Below are positions 9,736 through 22,100 of a stretch of DNA of 64,000 bases, in pieces (position 1 is the stretch's first letter; every line of letters starts with the position of its first letter). The translations under genes were made by a program, and so were the position numbers. Source of the stretch: Streptococcus rubneri (GTDB lineage Bacteria > Bacillota > Bacilli > Lactobacillales > Streptococcaceae); assembly GCF_004785935.1 (NCBI RefSeq), contig NZ_SRRP01000001.1, forward strand, positions 186,001-250,000, given 5' to 3'. The notes beneath the pieces were generated by a model. The model was not told where the DNA came from. It saw only the letters and a program-made list of their open reading frames with translations, and did no database searches.

Positions 9736-9852
9736 TTATCAAATATCAAATATGATTTTTTAAAAAGAAATGAGGCATCTGAACAGAATGATCACTGTTT
9801 GCTGAAATAAAGATATAGAATAAAAAGAATCATTCAATTATCTGGTAAAAGC

Positions 9853-9880
9853 TTGAATACAATTATTTTTATAGTATAAT
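9853..9880 (+). promoter_or_regulatory. Possible distal promoter upstream of glgB
   Basis: TTGAAT, 16-base spacer, TATAAT. If active it would give glgB a leader of about 190 bases containing a GGAAATT / AATTTCC hairpin (near 9924-9943). The 9736-9999 stretch otherwise holds no gene I can see. Confidence 0.4.
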
Positions 9881-9999
9881 AAGTAAAAGGATAATTTGAC
9901 GATTAAATAATATTGATGAAGAGATGGAAATTTTCAGAATTTCCTTCTTTGAATCATAATATTTTCATAAATTTTCATCATATTATTCAAGAAAAAATC

Positions 10000-10028
10000 T
10001 TGAATATTTCAACTATTTATAGTAGAAT
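10000..10028 (+). promoter_or_regulatory. Proximal promoter of the glg operon
   Basis: -35 TTGAAT (10000-10005), 17-base spacer, -10 TAGAAT (10023-10028). The -35 is the right half of a perfect hairpin palindrome (ATTCAAGA-A5-TCTTGAAT, 9985-10005), which may be a repressor site. Confidence 0.65.
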
Positions 10029-10036
10029 ATAAACCA

Positions 10037-10051
10037 TAGGAAGCGCTTACA
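10037..10051. promoter_or_regulatory. Candidate CcpA cre site before glgB
   Basis: TAGGAAGCGCTTACA matches the core of the catabolite-responsive element (TGNAAGCGCTTNCA) with a central GAAGCGCTT. It lies just after the expected start of transcription, a place where CcpA-HPr(Ser-P) usually represses. Confidence 0.65.
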
Positions 10052-10072
10052 AAAAGCAGGAGAGGTGAGTGG

Positions 10073-11974
10073 ATGGATACACAACAAGCATTGTATACAT
10101 TTGGAACTGGGGAGAACTTTCATCTTCAACATTATCTAGGAGCTCATAAGGACCAAGTAGATGGAGTAGATGGGTACTGGTTTCGAGTTTGGGCACCAAA
10201 TGCTCAAGCAGTTCATTTAGCAGGAGACTTCACCCAATGGGAAGAAAATGAAATCCCAATGGAACGAAATGAAGCTGGCGTCTGGGAAGTTTTTACAGGG
10301 ACGCCTCAAGTAGGAGATATTTATAAATACCATATCACTCGCCAAAATGGTCATCGCCTGATGAAAGTGGATCCTTTGGCAGTTCGAATGGAGAAACGTC
10401 CTGGAACTGGCGCCGTTATTACGGAAATCCCAGAACGAAAATGGAAAGATGGACTATGGATGGCCCGTCGTAGAAAATTGGGCTTTTTCTCACGTCCGGT
10501 AAATATCTATGAAGCCCATGCAGGCTCATGGAAGCGAAACGAGGATGGAACTCCTTTTACCTTTGCTCAGCTGAAGGAAGATTTGATTCCTTACTTGGTA
10601 AAAATGAACTACACCCATGTGGAGTTTATGCCAGTTATGGCTCACCCACTAGGTCTTAGCTGGGGCTACCAATTGATGGGTTACTTTGCCTTAGAGCATA
10701 CTTACGGAACGCCGGAAGAGTTTCAAGACTTCGTTGAAGCCTGTCACTTGAATAACATCGGGGTGATTGTAGACTGGGTACCTGGTCACTTCACTATCAA
10801 TGATGATGCCTTAGCTTATTATGATGGGACACCTACCTTTGAATATCAGGATCACCATCGGGCCCACAACTATGGTTGGGGAGCTTTAAACTTTGACCTT
10901 GGAAAGAACCAGGTCCAATCCTTCCTCATTTCTAGTGTGAAATTCTGGATCGAATTTTATCACTTGGATGGGATCCGGGTGGATGCGGTCAGCAATATGC
11001 TCTACTTAGACTATGATAGTGGTCCATGGACACCAAATATAGATGGTGGAAATCTCAACTATGAGGGGATTCATTTCCTTAAACGGATGAATGCTGTAAT
11101 TAAATTAGAGCATCCTGATGTCATCATGGTTGCTGAAGAAAGTTCATCTGGGACAAAGATTACTGGTCCAGAAGAGTACGGTGGCTTAGGGTTTGACTAC
11201 AAGTGGAATATGGGCTGGATGAACGACATTCTCCGTTTCTATGAAGAAGATCCTGTTTACCGGAAATTCGATTTCAACTTGGTTACCTTTAGTTTCATGT
11301 ATGCCTTTTCTGAGAATTTCTTATTGCCATTCTCTCATGATGAAGTGGTACACGGGAAGAAGAGTCTTATGCATAAGATGTGGGGAGATCGCTACAATCA
11401 ATTTGCTGGTTTACGGAATCTCTTGACCTATCAGATCTGTCACCCAGGGAAAAAGTTGCTCTTCATGGGTTCAGAATTTGGCCAATTCCTAGAGTGGAGA
11501 TCAGAAGAACAATTGGAATGGTCAAATCTAGAAGATGAGATGAACCAGAAGATGCAAGAGTTCACCTCTCAGCTCAATCAGTTCTACAAAGACAATAAGA
11601 TGTTATGGGAAATTGATGATAGCTACGATGGTATTGAGATTATTGATGCGGATAACCGAGATCAAAGTGTCTTGACCTTTACTCGTAAGGATAAAAAAGG
11701 AAATCATCTACTTTGTATTTTTAATATGGCACCAGTTGAACGCAAAGACTTCACAGTCGGAGTTCCAGTTGCTGGCGTCTATGAAGAAATTTGGAATACC
11801 GAATTAGAAAAATGGGGAGGTGTTTGGAAAGAACACAATCAGGAAGTGAAAACTCAAGAAGCTCTTTGGAAAGACTATCCACAGACCTTGACCTTCACTT
11901 TACCGGCTTTAGGAGCCAGTGTCTGGAAGGTGAAACGAAAACTTCGTTCTACTAATTCCAAAACAAAAAAATAA
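10073..11974 (+). CDS. glgB: 1,4-alpha-glucan branching enzyme
   Basis: A 633-residue enzyme that makes alpha-1,6 branches in glycogen. Domains: N-terminal CBM48 ([20 protein letters not shown]), GH13 catalytic barrel with nucleophile Asp in [12 protein letters not shown], acid Glu in IMVAEESS and the [10 protein letters not shown] motif, and a C-terminal all-beta domain. AGGAGAGG ribosome site before the ATG. First gene of glgBCDA. The 130-base gap to glgC holds no gene. Confidence 0.97.
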   Translation: MDTQQALYTFGTGENFHLQHYLGAHKDQVDGVDGYWFRVWAPNAQAVHLAGDFTQWEENEIPMERNEAGVWEVFTGTPQVGDIYKYHITRQNGHRLMKVDPLAVRMEKRPGTGAVITEIPERKWKDGLWMARRRKLGFFSRPVNIYEAHAGSWKRNEDGTPFTFAQLKEDLIPYLVKMNYTHVEFMPVMAHPLGLSWGYQLMGYFALEHTYGTPEEFQDFVEACHLNNIGVIVDWVPGHFTINDDALAYYDGTPTFEYQDHHRAHNYGWGALNFDLGKNQVQSFLISSVKFWIEFYHLDGIRVDAVSNMLYLDYDSGPWTPNIDGGNLNYEGIHFLKRMNAVIKLEHPDVIMVAEESSSGTKITGPEEYGGLGFDYKWNMGWMNDILRFYEEDPVYRKFDFNLVTFSFMYAFSENFLLPFSHDEVVHGKKSLMHKMWGDRYNQFAGLRNLLTYQICHPGKKLLFMGSEFGQFLEWRSEEQLEWSNLEDEMNQKMQEFTSQLNQFYKDNKMLWEIDDSYDGIEIIDADNRDQSVLTFTRKDKKGNHLLCIFNMAPVERKDFTVGVPVAGVYEEIWNTELEKWGGVWKEHNQEVKTQEALWKDYPQTLTFTLPALGASVWKVKRKLRSTNSKTKK

Positions 11975-12104
11975 CTGTTGCTGATCATCTGATCGCTGTC
12001 TAGGATCTATCTCGAAGCTCTCAAAGATGCCTCTATTACTTGCAAAAATGAGGGAATCCTTGGGAATAGGGAAAAGGTCTCGTCAATCCATAAAGGAGTA
12101 ATCA

Positions 12105-13247
12105 ATGAAGAATGAAATGCTAGCTTTGATCCTTGCTGGTGGGCAAGGAACACGCCTTGGAAAATTAACTCAAAGCATTGCTAAACCTGCAGTACAATTT
12201 GGGGGACGTTATCGTATTATTGACTTTGCCTTATCCAACTGTGCCAACTCAGGCATTCACAATGTTGGTGTGATTACTCAGTACCAACCGCTCGCTCTTA
12301 ATAATCATATTGGGAATGGTTCTAGCTGGGGATTAGATGGCATCAATACAGGTGTTTCAATCCTCCAACCGTATTCTGCAAGTGAGGGAAATCGTTGGTT
12401 TGAAGGAACCAGTCATGCGATTTTCCAGAATATTGATTACATCGACAGCATAAATCCGGAATATGTTTTAATCCTTTCTGGAGACCATATCTACAAGATG
12501 GACTATGACGAAATGCTTCAGTCTCACAAAGATCACAATGCAAGCCTTACAGTAGCTGTATTGGATGTACCTTTAAAAGAAGCTAGCCGTTTCGGAATTA
12601 TGAATACGGACGCCAATAACCGCATCGTAGAATTTGAAGAAAAACCGGCAGAGCCAAAATCAACAAAAGCTTCTATGGGGATCTACATTTTTGACTGGGC
12701 TCGTCTTCGCAACATGCTAGTAGCTGCAGAGAAGAGTGACATCGATATGTCTGACTTTGGTAAAAACGTTATTCCAACTTACCTTGAATCTGGAGAAAGC
12801 GTCTATGCTTATGAATTCAATGGCTATTGGAAAGACGTGGGAACCATTGAATCTCTCTGGGAAGCAAACATGGAATACATTGATCCAAATAACGCCTTAG
12901 ACAGCCGTGATCGTCACTGGAAGATCTATTCTCGTAACTTGATTTCACCACCAAACTTCTTTGGTGAACATGCGTATATTGAAGATTCCTTGGTAGTGGA
13001 TGGGTGCTTGGTAGACGGAACAGTAAAACGTTCTATCCTGTCTACGGAAGCACAAGTTCGTAAAGGTGCAGTCGTTGAAGATTCTGTCATTATGAGTGGT
13101 GCCATTATCGGACAAGGTGCTGTGATTAAACGTGCCATTATCGGTGAAGGAGCAGTCGTTTCAGAAGGTGTTGTCATCGATGGAACAGAAGAAGTACAAG
13201 TCGTTGGATATAACGAAAAAGTGGGGGTAGCAACAGATGAAGATTGA
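12105..13247 (+). CDS. glgC: Glucose-1-phosphate adenylyltransferase, catalytic subunit
   Basis: A 380-residue ADP-glucose pyrophosphorylase: ATP + glucose-1-P to ADP-glucose, the committed step of glycogen synthesis. The nucleotide-binding [14 protein letters not shown] motif is intact, with [12 protein letters not shown] and EFEEKPAEP (sugar-phosphate site) also clear, and a C-terminal left-handed beta-helix of hexapeptide repeats. It overlaps glgD by 11 bases. In Firmicutes GlgC works with GlgD. Confidence 0.97.
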   Translation: MKNEMLALILAGGQGTRLGKLTQSIAKPAVQFGGRYRIIDFALSNCANSGIHNVGVITQYQPLALNNHIGNGSSWGLDGINTGVSILQPYSASEGNRWFEGTSHAIFQNIDYIDSINPEYVLILSGDHIYKMDYDEMLQSHKDHNASLTVAVLDVPLKEASRFGIMNTDANNRIVEFEEKPAEPKSTKASMGIYIFDWARLRNMLVAAEKSDIDMSDFGKNVIPTYLESGESVYAYEFNGYWKDVGTIESLWEANMEYIDPNNALDSRDRHWKIYSRNLISPPNFFGEHAYIEDSLVVDGCLVDGTVKRSILSTEAQVRKGAVVEDSVIMSGAIIGQGAVIKRAIIGEGAVVSEGVVIDGTEEVQVVGYNEKVGVATDED

Positions 13248-14373
13248 TAAGTATTCAGCCATTTTAGGAAACACGGTAGGCTTCCATGATATGTCGTCAT
13301 TGACAGATCATCGTCCTGTTGCCAGTTTGCCATTTGATGGGAAATATCGCTTGATTGACTTCCCGCTTTCTAGCCTCGCTAATGCAGGGATTCGTAGTGT
13401 ATTTGGTATCTTCCAGCAAGAAAATATCAGTTCTGTCTTTGACCATATTCGCTCTGGTCGCGAGTGGGGCTTGTCAACCCTCTTGAGTCACTACTATCTC
13501 GGTATCTACAACACTCCAGTTGAAAGCTCAAACGTTGGCAAAGAATACTATGAGCAGTTATTAACTTATTTAAAACGCTCAGGATCTAATCAAACAGTAG
13601 CTCTTAACTGTGACATCTTGGTCAATATTGATTTAAACCAGGTCTTCCATTTGCATAACACCATTGATGCACCTATTACAGTCGTGTACAAAAAGATGCA
13701 TCATCGTGACATCTCTGAAGTAAATGCGGTTTTAGAAATCGATGAGACAGACCATATACGTGGACAAAAGTTGTTTGATGGAACAGATCCAGATGCTCTC
13801 TATAATATGTCAACGGATATCTTTATCGTTGATACACCATGGTTGATTGAAAAATTAGAAGCAGAAATCCATAAAGAACATCCAGAAAAATTGCGTTATA
13901 TCCTTCGTGATTTAGCAGTAGAACACGGGGCCTTCGCTTTTGAATACACTGGCTATATTGCCAATATTCATTCAGTTGAATCCTACTATCGTGCTAACTT
14001 AGATATGTTGGAAACCAATAAATTCATGTCTCTCTTCTCACCAAATCAAAAAGTTTATACCAAGGTGAAAAATGAAGAGCCAACTTACTATGCTCCTGGT
14101 TCGCAAATTAAGAATTCGCAATTTGCATCAGGAAGCATTGTCGAAGCTTTGGTGCATGATTCTATCATTTCTCGTCGTGTTCATCTACACCAGAGGGCAG
14201 AAATTCGTAGTAGTCTTTTGTTCCCAGGTGTCGTTGTCCATGAGGGAGCAGTCGTTGAGCATGCGATTCTTGACAAAGGGGTTGTAGTTGAAACTGGTGT
14301 AACCGTTCGTGGAACCAAAGAAGCACCTCTTGTGATTAAAAAAGGTGCTGTGATTACAGAGGATATTGGATAA
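13237..14373 (+). CDS. glgD: GlgD, regulatory paralogue of ADP-glucose pyrophosphorylase
   Basis: A 378-residue paralogue of GlgC with the same fold. The catalytic GGxGTRL loop is gone (the N-terminus reads [22 protein letters not shown]), and the substrate motifs are eroded, so it is probably a non-catalytic partner that alters GlgC activity. The C-terminal hexapeptide repeats remain. The start overlaps the glgC end and the stop overlaps the glgA ATG, showing tight coupling. Confidence 0.95.
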   Translation: MKIDKYSAILGNTVGFHDMSSLTDHRPVASLPFDGKYRLIDFPLSSLANAGIRSVFGIFQQENISSVFDHIRSGREWGLSTLLSHYYLGIYNTPVESSNVGKEYYEQLLTYLKRSGSNQTVALNCDILVNIDLNQVFHLHNTIDAPITVVYKKMHHRDISEVNAVLEIDETDHIRGQKLFDGTDPDALYNMSTDIFIVDTPWLIEKLEAEIHKEHPEKLRYILRDLAVEHGAFAFEYTGYIANIHSVESYYRANLDMLETNKFMSLFSPNQKVYTKVKNEEPTYYAPGSQIKNSQFASGSIVEALVHDSIISRRVHLHQRAEIRSSLLFPGVVVHEGAVVEHAILDKGVVVETGVTVRGTKEAPLVIKKGAVITEDIG

Positions 14374-15806
14374 TGAAATTATTGTTTGTTGCTGCAGAAG
14401 GAGCTCCCTTTTCAAAAACAGGGGGCCTAGGAGATGTGATTGGAGCACTTCCTAAATCCTTGGCTAAAAAAGGACATGATGTCCGTGTCGTCCTTCCTTA
14501 TTACGATATGGTAGAGGCGAAATTTGGCGACCAGATTGAAGATGTGCTACACTTTACTACCAAGGTAGGGTGGAGAAGTGAGTATGTTGGGGTAAAACGT
14601 ATTTTTAGAGATGGTGTGACCTTCTACTTCATTGATAATCAAAAGTACTTCTTTAGAGGACACGTCTATGGGGATTTTGATGATGGTGAGCGTTTTGCTT
14701 TCTTCCAATTGGCTGCTCTTGAGATGATGGAACGTGTAGATTTCATTCCAGATATCGTCCACGTTCATGACTACCATACAGCCATGATTCCTTTCCTACT
14801 AAAAGAGAAATACCGTTGGATTCAAGCTTACAATGGAATTAAGTCTGTCTTGACCATCCATAATCTGGAGTTCCAAGGTCAGTTTGATCCAGGGATGCTT
14901 TGGGATTTATTTGGGGTTGGTTTCGAACGCTATGCAGATGGAACACTTCGTTGGAAAGACTGCTTGAACTGGATGAAGGCAGGGATTCTCTATGCAGACC
15001 GCGTGACGACTGTTTCGCCAAGTTATGCTAATGAGATTAAGACAGGCCAGTATGGTTGTGAACTAGATCAAATCTTGCGGATGGAATCTGGGAAGTTAAC
15101 AGGGATTGTAAATGGGATTGATACGGATCTTTATAATCCTGAGACAGACCCCCTTTTGACCTATCATTTCAGTAAAGATGATTTATCAGGTAAGGCAGCT
15201 AGTAAACGTGCTCTTCAAGAGCGAGTTGGTTTGCCAGTTCGTGATGATGTACCTTTGTTTGGGATTGTTTCTCGGCTCACTCGTCAAAAAGGCTTTGATG
15301 TGGTGGTTGAAGAATTACACAACCTCCTACAAAAGGATATCCAAATCGTTCTTTTGGGAACGGGAGATCCTGGCTTTGAACATGCCTTTTCTTGGTTTGC
15401 TCAAGCTTATCCAGATAAACTCTCTGCCAATATTATGTTCGATGTGCAGTTAGCTCAAGAAATTTATGCAGCATCAGATGTTTTCTTGATGCCGAGTCGT
15501 TTTGAACCATGTGGTCTATCTCAAATGATGGCTATGCGTTATGGAACCTTGCCATTGGTTCATGAGGTAGGGGGACTTCGCGACACTGTTCAAGCCTATA
15601 ATGTAGTTGACGGAAGTGGTACTGGTTTTAGCTTTAATAACCTTTCTGGTTATTGGCTAAACTGGGCTGTCGATCAAGCCCTAACTGTCTACACTCATCA
15701 TCCAGATGTTTGGTTGGGGCTCCAAAAAGAAGCTATGAGTCGTGACTTCTCTTGGGATACAGCTAGCCAACATTACGCTGACTTGTATCAATCATTGTAC
15801 GCATAA
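14373..15806 (+). CDS. glgA: Glycogen synthase (GT5, ADP-glucose dependent)
   Basis: A 477-residue enzyme that adds glucose from ADP-glucose to growing alpha-1,4 chains. Visible: N-terminal [15 protein letters not shown] (KxGGL ADP-glucose site), [23 protein letters not shown] and the C-terminal [15 protein letters not shown] motif with the catalytic Glu. The ATG overlaps the glgD stop (TAATG). Last gene of the operon; no glgP phosphorylase follows here. Confidence 0.97.
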   Translation: MKLLFVAAEGAPFSKTGGLGDVIGALPKSLAKKGHDVRVVLPYYDMVEAKFGDQIEDVLHFTTKVGWRSEYVGVKRIFRDGVTFYFIDNQKYFFRGHVYGDFDDGERFAFFQLAALEMMERVDFIPDIVHVHDYHTAMIPFLLKEKYRWIQAYNGIKSVLTIHNLEFQGQFDPGMLWDLFGVGFERYADGTLRWKDCLNWMKAGILYADRVTTVSPSYANEIKTGQYGCELDQILRMESGKLTGIVNGIDTDLYNPETDPLLTYHFSKDDLSGKAASKRALQERVGLPVRDDVPLFGIVSRLTRQKGFDVVVEELHNLLQKDIQIVLLGTGDPGFEHAFSWFAQAYPDKLSANIMFDVQLAQEIYAASDVFLMPSRFEPCGLSQMMAMRYGTLPLVHEVGGLRDTVQAYNVVDGSGTGFSFNNLSGYWLNWAVDQALTVYTHHPDVWLGLQKEAMSRDFSWDTASQHYADLYQSLYA

Positions 15807-15814
15807 TAAGGATT

Positions 15815-15898
15815 AAAAACGCCTATTTTTGAACTGTACGCCTAAAGTTAGACAGAAAAAATCTAACTTTGGGGTGCAGTTCATTTTAGGCGTTTTTT
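15815..15898 (+). terminator. glgA terminator carrying an inserted palindromic element
   Basis: Outer stem AAAAACGCCTA (15815-15825) pairs perfectly with TAGGCGTTTTT (15887-15897) and ends in Ts. The loop is swollen by the 54-bp element at 15830-15883; without it and one TTTT copy the site would be an ordinary 11-pair hairpin with a TTT loop. Confidence 0.85.
15830..15883. mobile_element. 54-bp palindromic miniature element, copy 1
   Basis: Inverted-repeat arms run from TGAACTGTACGCCTAAAGTT to a right arm ending GGGGTGCAGTTCA, around a GACAGAAAAAATC centre. TG...CA ends and the ACTGCACCC-like tip recall IS3-family (IS150-group) terminal repeats as I remember them. It is flanked by TTTT on both sides (possible target duplication) and lies in the loop of the glgA terminator. 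A near-identical copy is at 42821-42875. Confidence 0.65.
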
Positions 15899-16113
15899 GT
15901 ATGAGTTTTAAAGTCTCTACCATCCTTGGAAAAGAAGGAAAGAAAAAGCTTACATTTTTTGAGTAATAGTACTTGCTAAAATAATGGAAAAAAGATAAGA
16001 TAGGTAAAGGTAAAAAATCCCGGGAAGGTATTTGAGGAAAAGGCTCATCCCTCTCTTCAACTATTTAAAGCCCTTCTATAGGATGCAAATATTACTATGT
16101 AGGAAGTTAAAGG

Positions 16114-19100
16114 ATGAAAAAAACAAAACAAAGCTTTGAAAAGATTACTAAGTACTCGATTCGCAAATTATCGGTTGGCGTCGGACCGGTTGCAATCGGA
16201 GCTTTTTTATTGGCTGGAAGTATGCTAGGAGTCCGTCCTGTTCAAGCAGATCAGGTCTCTCAAAATGCCAATGTTCATTTTGGCTATGTGACAGAAGAGG
16301 AACTGACAGCTGAAGAGCAGGCACAGCTAATTCATGCTATCCCTGAGGAATATCAAAATGAGGATACTCTTTATCTAGTTTATAAAAAGAAAGGAAGTGC
16401 TCCACAGGTTCTTCCACAAACTGGAACCACTGAAGTAGCATTAGTTGGACTTAGTCTAGCCAGTGCTTCATTTGCTGTTCTTTTACTCTCTAAAAAACAC
16501 CGGAAGAAAGTGATGGGGGTTCTTTTGATTGGGACTATGGGGCAGAGCCTTTTCCTATCGATGGAAGCCACTGCTTTACAGAATCAGGTCTTGCGTTCTT
16601 ATAATCAAACCCTTTCTGTTTCATCTAGCCAAGAACTTGCCAAGGGTGTGATTGAGATTGATGGCTATGACTATATTGGTTATCTTCGCTACCCGTCGAC
16701 TCCTAAAGTAACTGAACAGTTGTCTCCTGGTGATCAGAGAAATCAAAAAAATGAGCCTGGACAGCTCAAGACTATCACTTCTACTCCAAAGATAGATCTA
16801 AGCTCGCGTGTCACTCCAGAGGTCGGACCAGCCTTTCCTATCGTAGAAAAGCCAAGAGTTGAAGTATCTACGGAAGTCATTCCATTTGAAGTGGTTGAAA
16901 AACCTGATGCTACACTCGCCAAAGGCCAGACCAAAGTGTTGACTCCTGGCGAAAATGGGGAGCGGACCATTTTAACGCAAGTAAGTCTAGTCGAAGGCAA
17001 AGAGGTTCGGACAGTACTTGAAAGTACTGTGACGATAGAACCAGTCCCTCAAGTCCTAAGGGTTGGAACACAAGAAGAAGCCCACCCAACGCCCCAACCA
17101 AATCCAGTCGTAACAGCTAAGGGAACGCAAGAAGAAGGTCACGTTGGTGAAGCTCCTGTACAACCAGAAAACCCAGCCTATACTGGTGTCATCGAAACTA
17201 AGGGAACGCAAGAAGAAGGCCATGTTGGTGAAGCTCCTGTACAACCAGAAAACCCAGCCTATACCGGTGTCGTTGAAGCTAAGGGGACGCAGGAAGAAGG
17301 CCATGTTGGTGAAGCTCCTGTACAACCAGAGAATCCAGCCTATACCGGCGTCGTTGAAGCTAAGGGGACGCAAGAAGAAGGCCATGTTGGTGAAGCTCCA
17401 ATTCAACCTGAGAACCCAGCTTATACCGGTGTCGTTGAAGCTAAGGGGACGCAGGAAGAAGGCCATGTTGGTGAAGCTCCTGTACAACCAGAGAATCCAG
17501 CCTATACCGGTGTCGTTGAAGCTAAGGGGACGCAGGAAGAAGGCCATGTTGGTGAAGCTCCAATTCAACCTGAGAATCCAGTTTACCAAATAACGGAAGG
17601 GACAGTTACAGAAACAGAAACGGTGGTCCTTCCATATGAAACCGAGTATGTATCAGATGCGAACCGCTATACTGATGAAGAAAGTATCCTTCAAAAAGGA
17701 GAGGCAGGTAGCCAGGAAATTCGCCGTGTCTATAAAACGGTCAATGGCGAGAAAGTTGGAGAGCCTCTCAGCACAGCAACTGAAACGGTAAAAGCTCCTG
17801 TGACAGAAAAAATTGGTCGTGGGACCAAAGCTATTGACGGCCAAACAGAGGAAGTTGCTTTTGAGGAAATTCCATTTAAGACGGTAACAGAACAAGATGC
17901 CACCCTGCTAAAAGGAAACGAAAGGGTCTCTCAAGCAGGAAAAAATGGGAAGAAGAAAATCACCAAGGTCTATAAGACCATTAAAGGTGTAAAAACTGCG
18001 GATGCTCCAACGGTTTCGGAGGAAGTCGTTGAACAAGCCCAAGATCGGATTATTCAAAAAGGGACCAAAGAACTAGACAAGCCAACCTTGACCTTGACCC
18101 AGGTCGATAAGGAAGAATTGAAGCGCAGTGCCAAAGCTAGCTATCATTTAGAAAAACCAGAGGGTGTGACCATCAAGTCCATCCAGGCGGTGTTGAAAAA
18201 AGGCGATCAAGTCGTGAAAACTTTTGCCCTTTCAGAGTCTGATTTGGCAGCTGCTTTAGCAGATTTAGACTACTACAAGGATTATACGCTCGCAACAACC
18301 ATGGTCTATGATCGTGGAAATGGGGATGAAGAAGAGGTTCTCAAGGAAGAACCACTAAGACTTGACCTTAAAAAAGTTGAAGTCAAAAACATCAAGGAAA
18401 CTAGTCTGATTAGCGTGGATGACCAAGGCCTTGAGACCGATCGTAGCCTCTTGTCCGAAACACCTTCAGATGTGAAACCTTATTACTTAAAGGTTACAAC
18501 CCATGATAATAAGATCACAAAACTGGCTGTTGATAAAATTGAAGAAGTCACAATTGATGGAAAAGCATTATACAAGGTTACTGCTAAAGCACCTGATCTT
18601 ATCCAACGAACAGCAGATCAACAGTTCAGCGAAGACTATGTCCACTACATTGCGAAGCCAAAAGCCCATGACGGAGATGTCTACTACAATTTCGACGAAC
18701 TTGTAAAAGCCATGCAGGCCAATCCGACTGCGACCTTTAAGCTGGGTAGCAACATGAATGCGGCGAACGTACAAGCAGCAGGAAAATCCTATGTCACCAA
18801 TGCCTTTAAGGGGACATTGGAAAGTACAGAAGGTAACAAATTTGCTATCCATAATATTACGAGACCACTGTTTGGGAACATCGAAGGTGGCTCGGTTAAG
18901 AATCTCTTGCTTGAAAATGTCAATATTGACCTACCTGGGACAGATCGAGTAGCACCAATCGCAGGTGTTATCAAAAATAATGCAACTGTTGAAAATGTTA
19001 AAGTAACAGGAAGTGTTGTCGGGAACAATGACGTAGCTGGTATTATCAATAAAATTGATGGTAGTGGGAAGGTAAGTAATGTTGCCTTTATCGGTAAACT

Positions 19101-22100
19101 GCACGCTGCTGGCAATAAAGGTGGTTATTTAGCGGGTGTCCTAGGAGAAAACTGGAAGGGTGTCGTTGAAAAAGCCTACGTTGATGCTGAAATGACTGGG
19201 AATAAGGCAAAAGCTGCAGGGCTAGTCTACTCCTCTCAAAATGGTGGAAATAACCATACAGTAGGTAAAGAAGGGGTCCTCAGAAATTCAGTTGCTAAAG
19301 GTTCGATCGAACTGAAAGAAGCTGTTCAGTCTGGTGGATTACTAGGGACCAACTGGGCCTTGGGTGCCATTGAAGACAACATCACCATGATGAAAGTCAA
19401 AACAGGTGAGATGGTCTTTGGTCACTCGGATATTGATGCGGACGACTACTTCACCTACTCAAGAACTAAACGGAATTACAGTGTGGAGGACGTGAGTGAA
19501 GGTAAGAAAACCTATAACAACTCCCGTAAAATCCCTAGCATTTCCCTTGCAGAAGCTGAGCAGAAAATTGAAGCAATGGGAATCACTGCTGCTACATTCA
19601 CCAGTGACAAACCGATTGAAGATAGGCTCAATAACCTTGTCAACAAAGACGATCAATACAAGGCAATTGATGGCTACGATGCCGCTCGCGAACTTGCTTA
19701 CCGCAATATTGCAAAATTGCAACCATTCTATAACAAAGAATGGATTGTTGACCAAGGAAATAAATTGGCTACGGGTAGTCCTCTCCTGACCAAGGAAGTC
19801 TTGTCTGTGACGGCCATGAAGGGCAATGATTTTGTAACCGAATTAGCTGATGCCGACCGTATCCTAATCCATTATGCAGATAAGACAAAAGATGTTTTTA
19901 GCATTACGCCAAAAGACTCTAAGGTCAAACAAGTCAAAGAGTACAGTGTGGCGGAGCTCGGTGAAGTGGTCTACACGCCGAATTTGGTTGACAAAGACCG
20001 GAGCGATCTCATTAGTGCCATTGTTGGAACATTAAATCCAGTCGAATTACAATCTGACCCAATCTACACGCACCTAGGTAGAACAGGACCTAACAAAGTC
20101 AATGCTATTAAGAACCTTTATCTTGAAGAATCCTTCAAAGAGGTGAAGGATAATTTGACTCACTTTGTGAAACAGTTGGTTGAAAATGAGGACCATCAAT
20201 TGAACACGGATGAGGCTGCCAAACGGGCACTCATCAAGAAAATTGAAGATAACAAGGCGGCAGTTCTTTTGGGTCTCTCTTATCTCAACCGTTATTACGG
20301 AGTGAAATTTGATGATGTCCATCTCAAGCAACTCATGTTGTTTAAACCAGATTTCTATGGTAAGAATGTTGATGTCTTAGACCGCTTGATTGAAATCGGT
20401 TCAAAAGAAGACTATATCAAAGGAACTCGTACACACGATGCTTTCCGAGAAGTAGTAGCTAAACATACTCTTTCCGGTAATCTAAATGACTTCCTGAAAT
20501 ACAACATGGAACTCTTTACAAGCGATACAGACTTGAATGATTGGTTTATCAAAGCAACCAAAGACAATGTCTATATTGTAGAGCCAAAAACAACAACTCC
20601 TGAGTTTGCCGATAAGAAACATCGAGCATACGAAGGCTTAAATAACGATGTGCATGGTAAAATGATCTTGCCACTCTTGAACTTAAAAGATGCCCATATG
20701 TTCTTGATTTCAACCTACAATACAATGGCTTATAGTTCCTTCGAGAAATATGGTAAGAACACTGAAGCGGAACGAAATGCCTTCAAGTCGGAAATTGATA
20801 AGGTCGCAAAAGGGCAACAAAATTACCTAGATTTCTGGTCGCGTCTAGCAACGGATAAGGTTCGCAATCGACTCTTGAAGAGTAATAATATGGTGCCGAC
20901 TCCTGTTCTTGATAACCAAAACTACAAAGGCATTAGTACAGATCGTTATGGACATACCAACAGTGGCAAAGACATCGCTCCAATCCGTGAATTGTACGGG
21001 CCTACCGATCGTTACCATGCGACAGATTGGCGGATGGGAGCAGTGGCGCGAATTTACGGAAACCCATATAAAGATGATTCTGTCTTCTTCATGGTGACGG
21101 ATATGATCAGTGACTTTGGGGTTTCTGCTTTTACCCACGAAACGACGCACGTCAATGACCGTATGGTTTACTTGGGTGGTTGGAGACACCGAGAAGGAAC
21201 TGATATTGAAGCCTTTGCCCAAGGGATGCTCCAAACTCCGTCAGTATCAAATCCAAATGGTGAGTACAAAGCCCTAGGTCTCAACATGGCTTATGAACGT
21301 CCAAACGATGGAAATCAATGGTATAACACTAATCCAAATGACCTTAAATCACGTGACGAAATTGATCGTTACATGAAGGGCTATAATGACACTCTCATGC
21401 TTCTGGATTACCTAGAAGGGGAAGCTGTATTGGATAAACATAGCAAGGACTTAAACAATGCTTGGTTCAAGAAGGTTGATAAACAATACCGAGGAGCGAA
21501 CACCAAGAATCAATTCGATAAGGTTCGACCGTTGAGTGATGAGGAAAAAGCGATTGCTTTAAACACAGTAGATGACCTCATCACCAATAATTTCATGACC
21601 AACCGTGGTCCTGGAAATGGCGTCTATAATCCATCTGACTTTGGTTCAGCCTATGTGACTGTGCCGATGATGACAGGTATCTATGGTGGGAACACCAGTG
21701 AAGGGGCTCCTGGAGCTATGTCCTTCAAACACAATACCTTCAGAATTTGGGGTTACTATGGCTATGAAAAAGGCTTCCTAGGATATGCTTCGAACAAGTA
21801 TAAACAAGAGTCCAAACAAGCTGGACTTGCCACTCTAGGAGATGATTTCGTTATTCAGAAAATTTCTGAAGGAAGATTTAACAACCTTGAAGATTGGAAG
21901 AAAGCTTACTTCAATGAAGTTGTAACAAGTGCCAAAAATGGAATTCAGGCTATTGACATCGATGGTAAAACCTACAATAGCTATGAAGACTTGAAACGTG
22001 CATTTGCTGAAGCAGTTGATAAAGATAAAGCTACCCTAAGTAACGGTTCTGTCAAATTTGACAATACTGTTTCACTGAAAGAAAAAATCTTTAAGAAATT

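Noticed and set aside
17119-17586. CRISPR-like array
   Set aside because: Units are contiguous and coding, with no unique spacers.
17056-17589. Open frame of 177 codons on the minus strand across the 81-bp repeats
   Set aside because: It is a shadow: the repeat unit length is a multiple of three, so an open frame on the other strand is copied with each unit. No ribosome site, odd composition.
17144-17593. Plus-strand 149-codon frame in the repeats
   Set aside because: Same cause: +1 shadow of the repeat unit in the protease gene.
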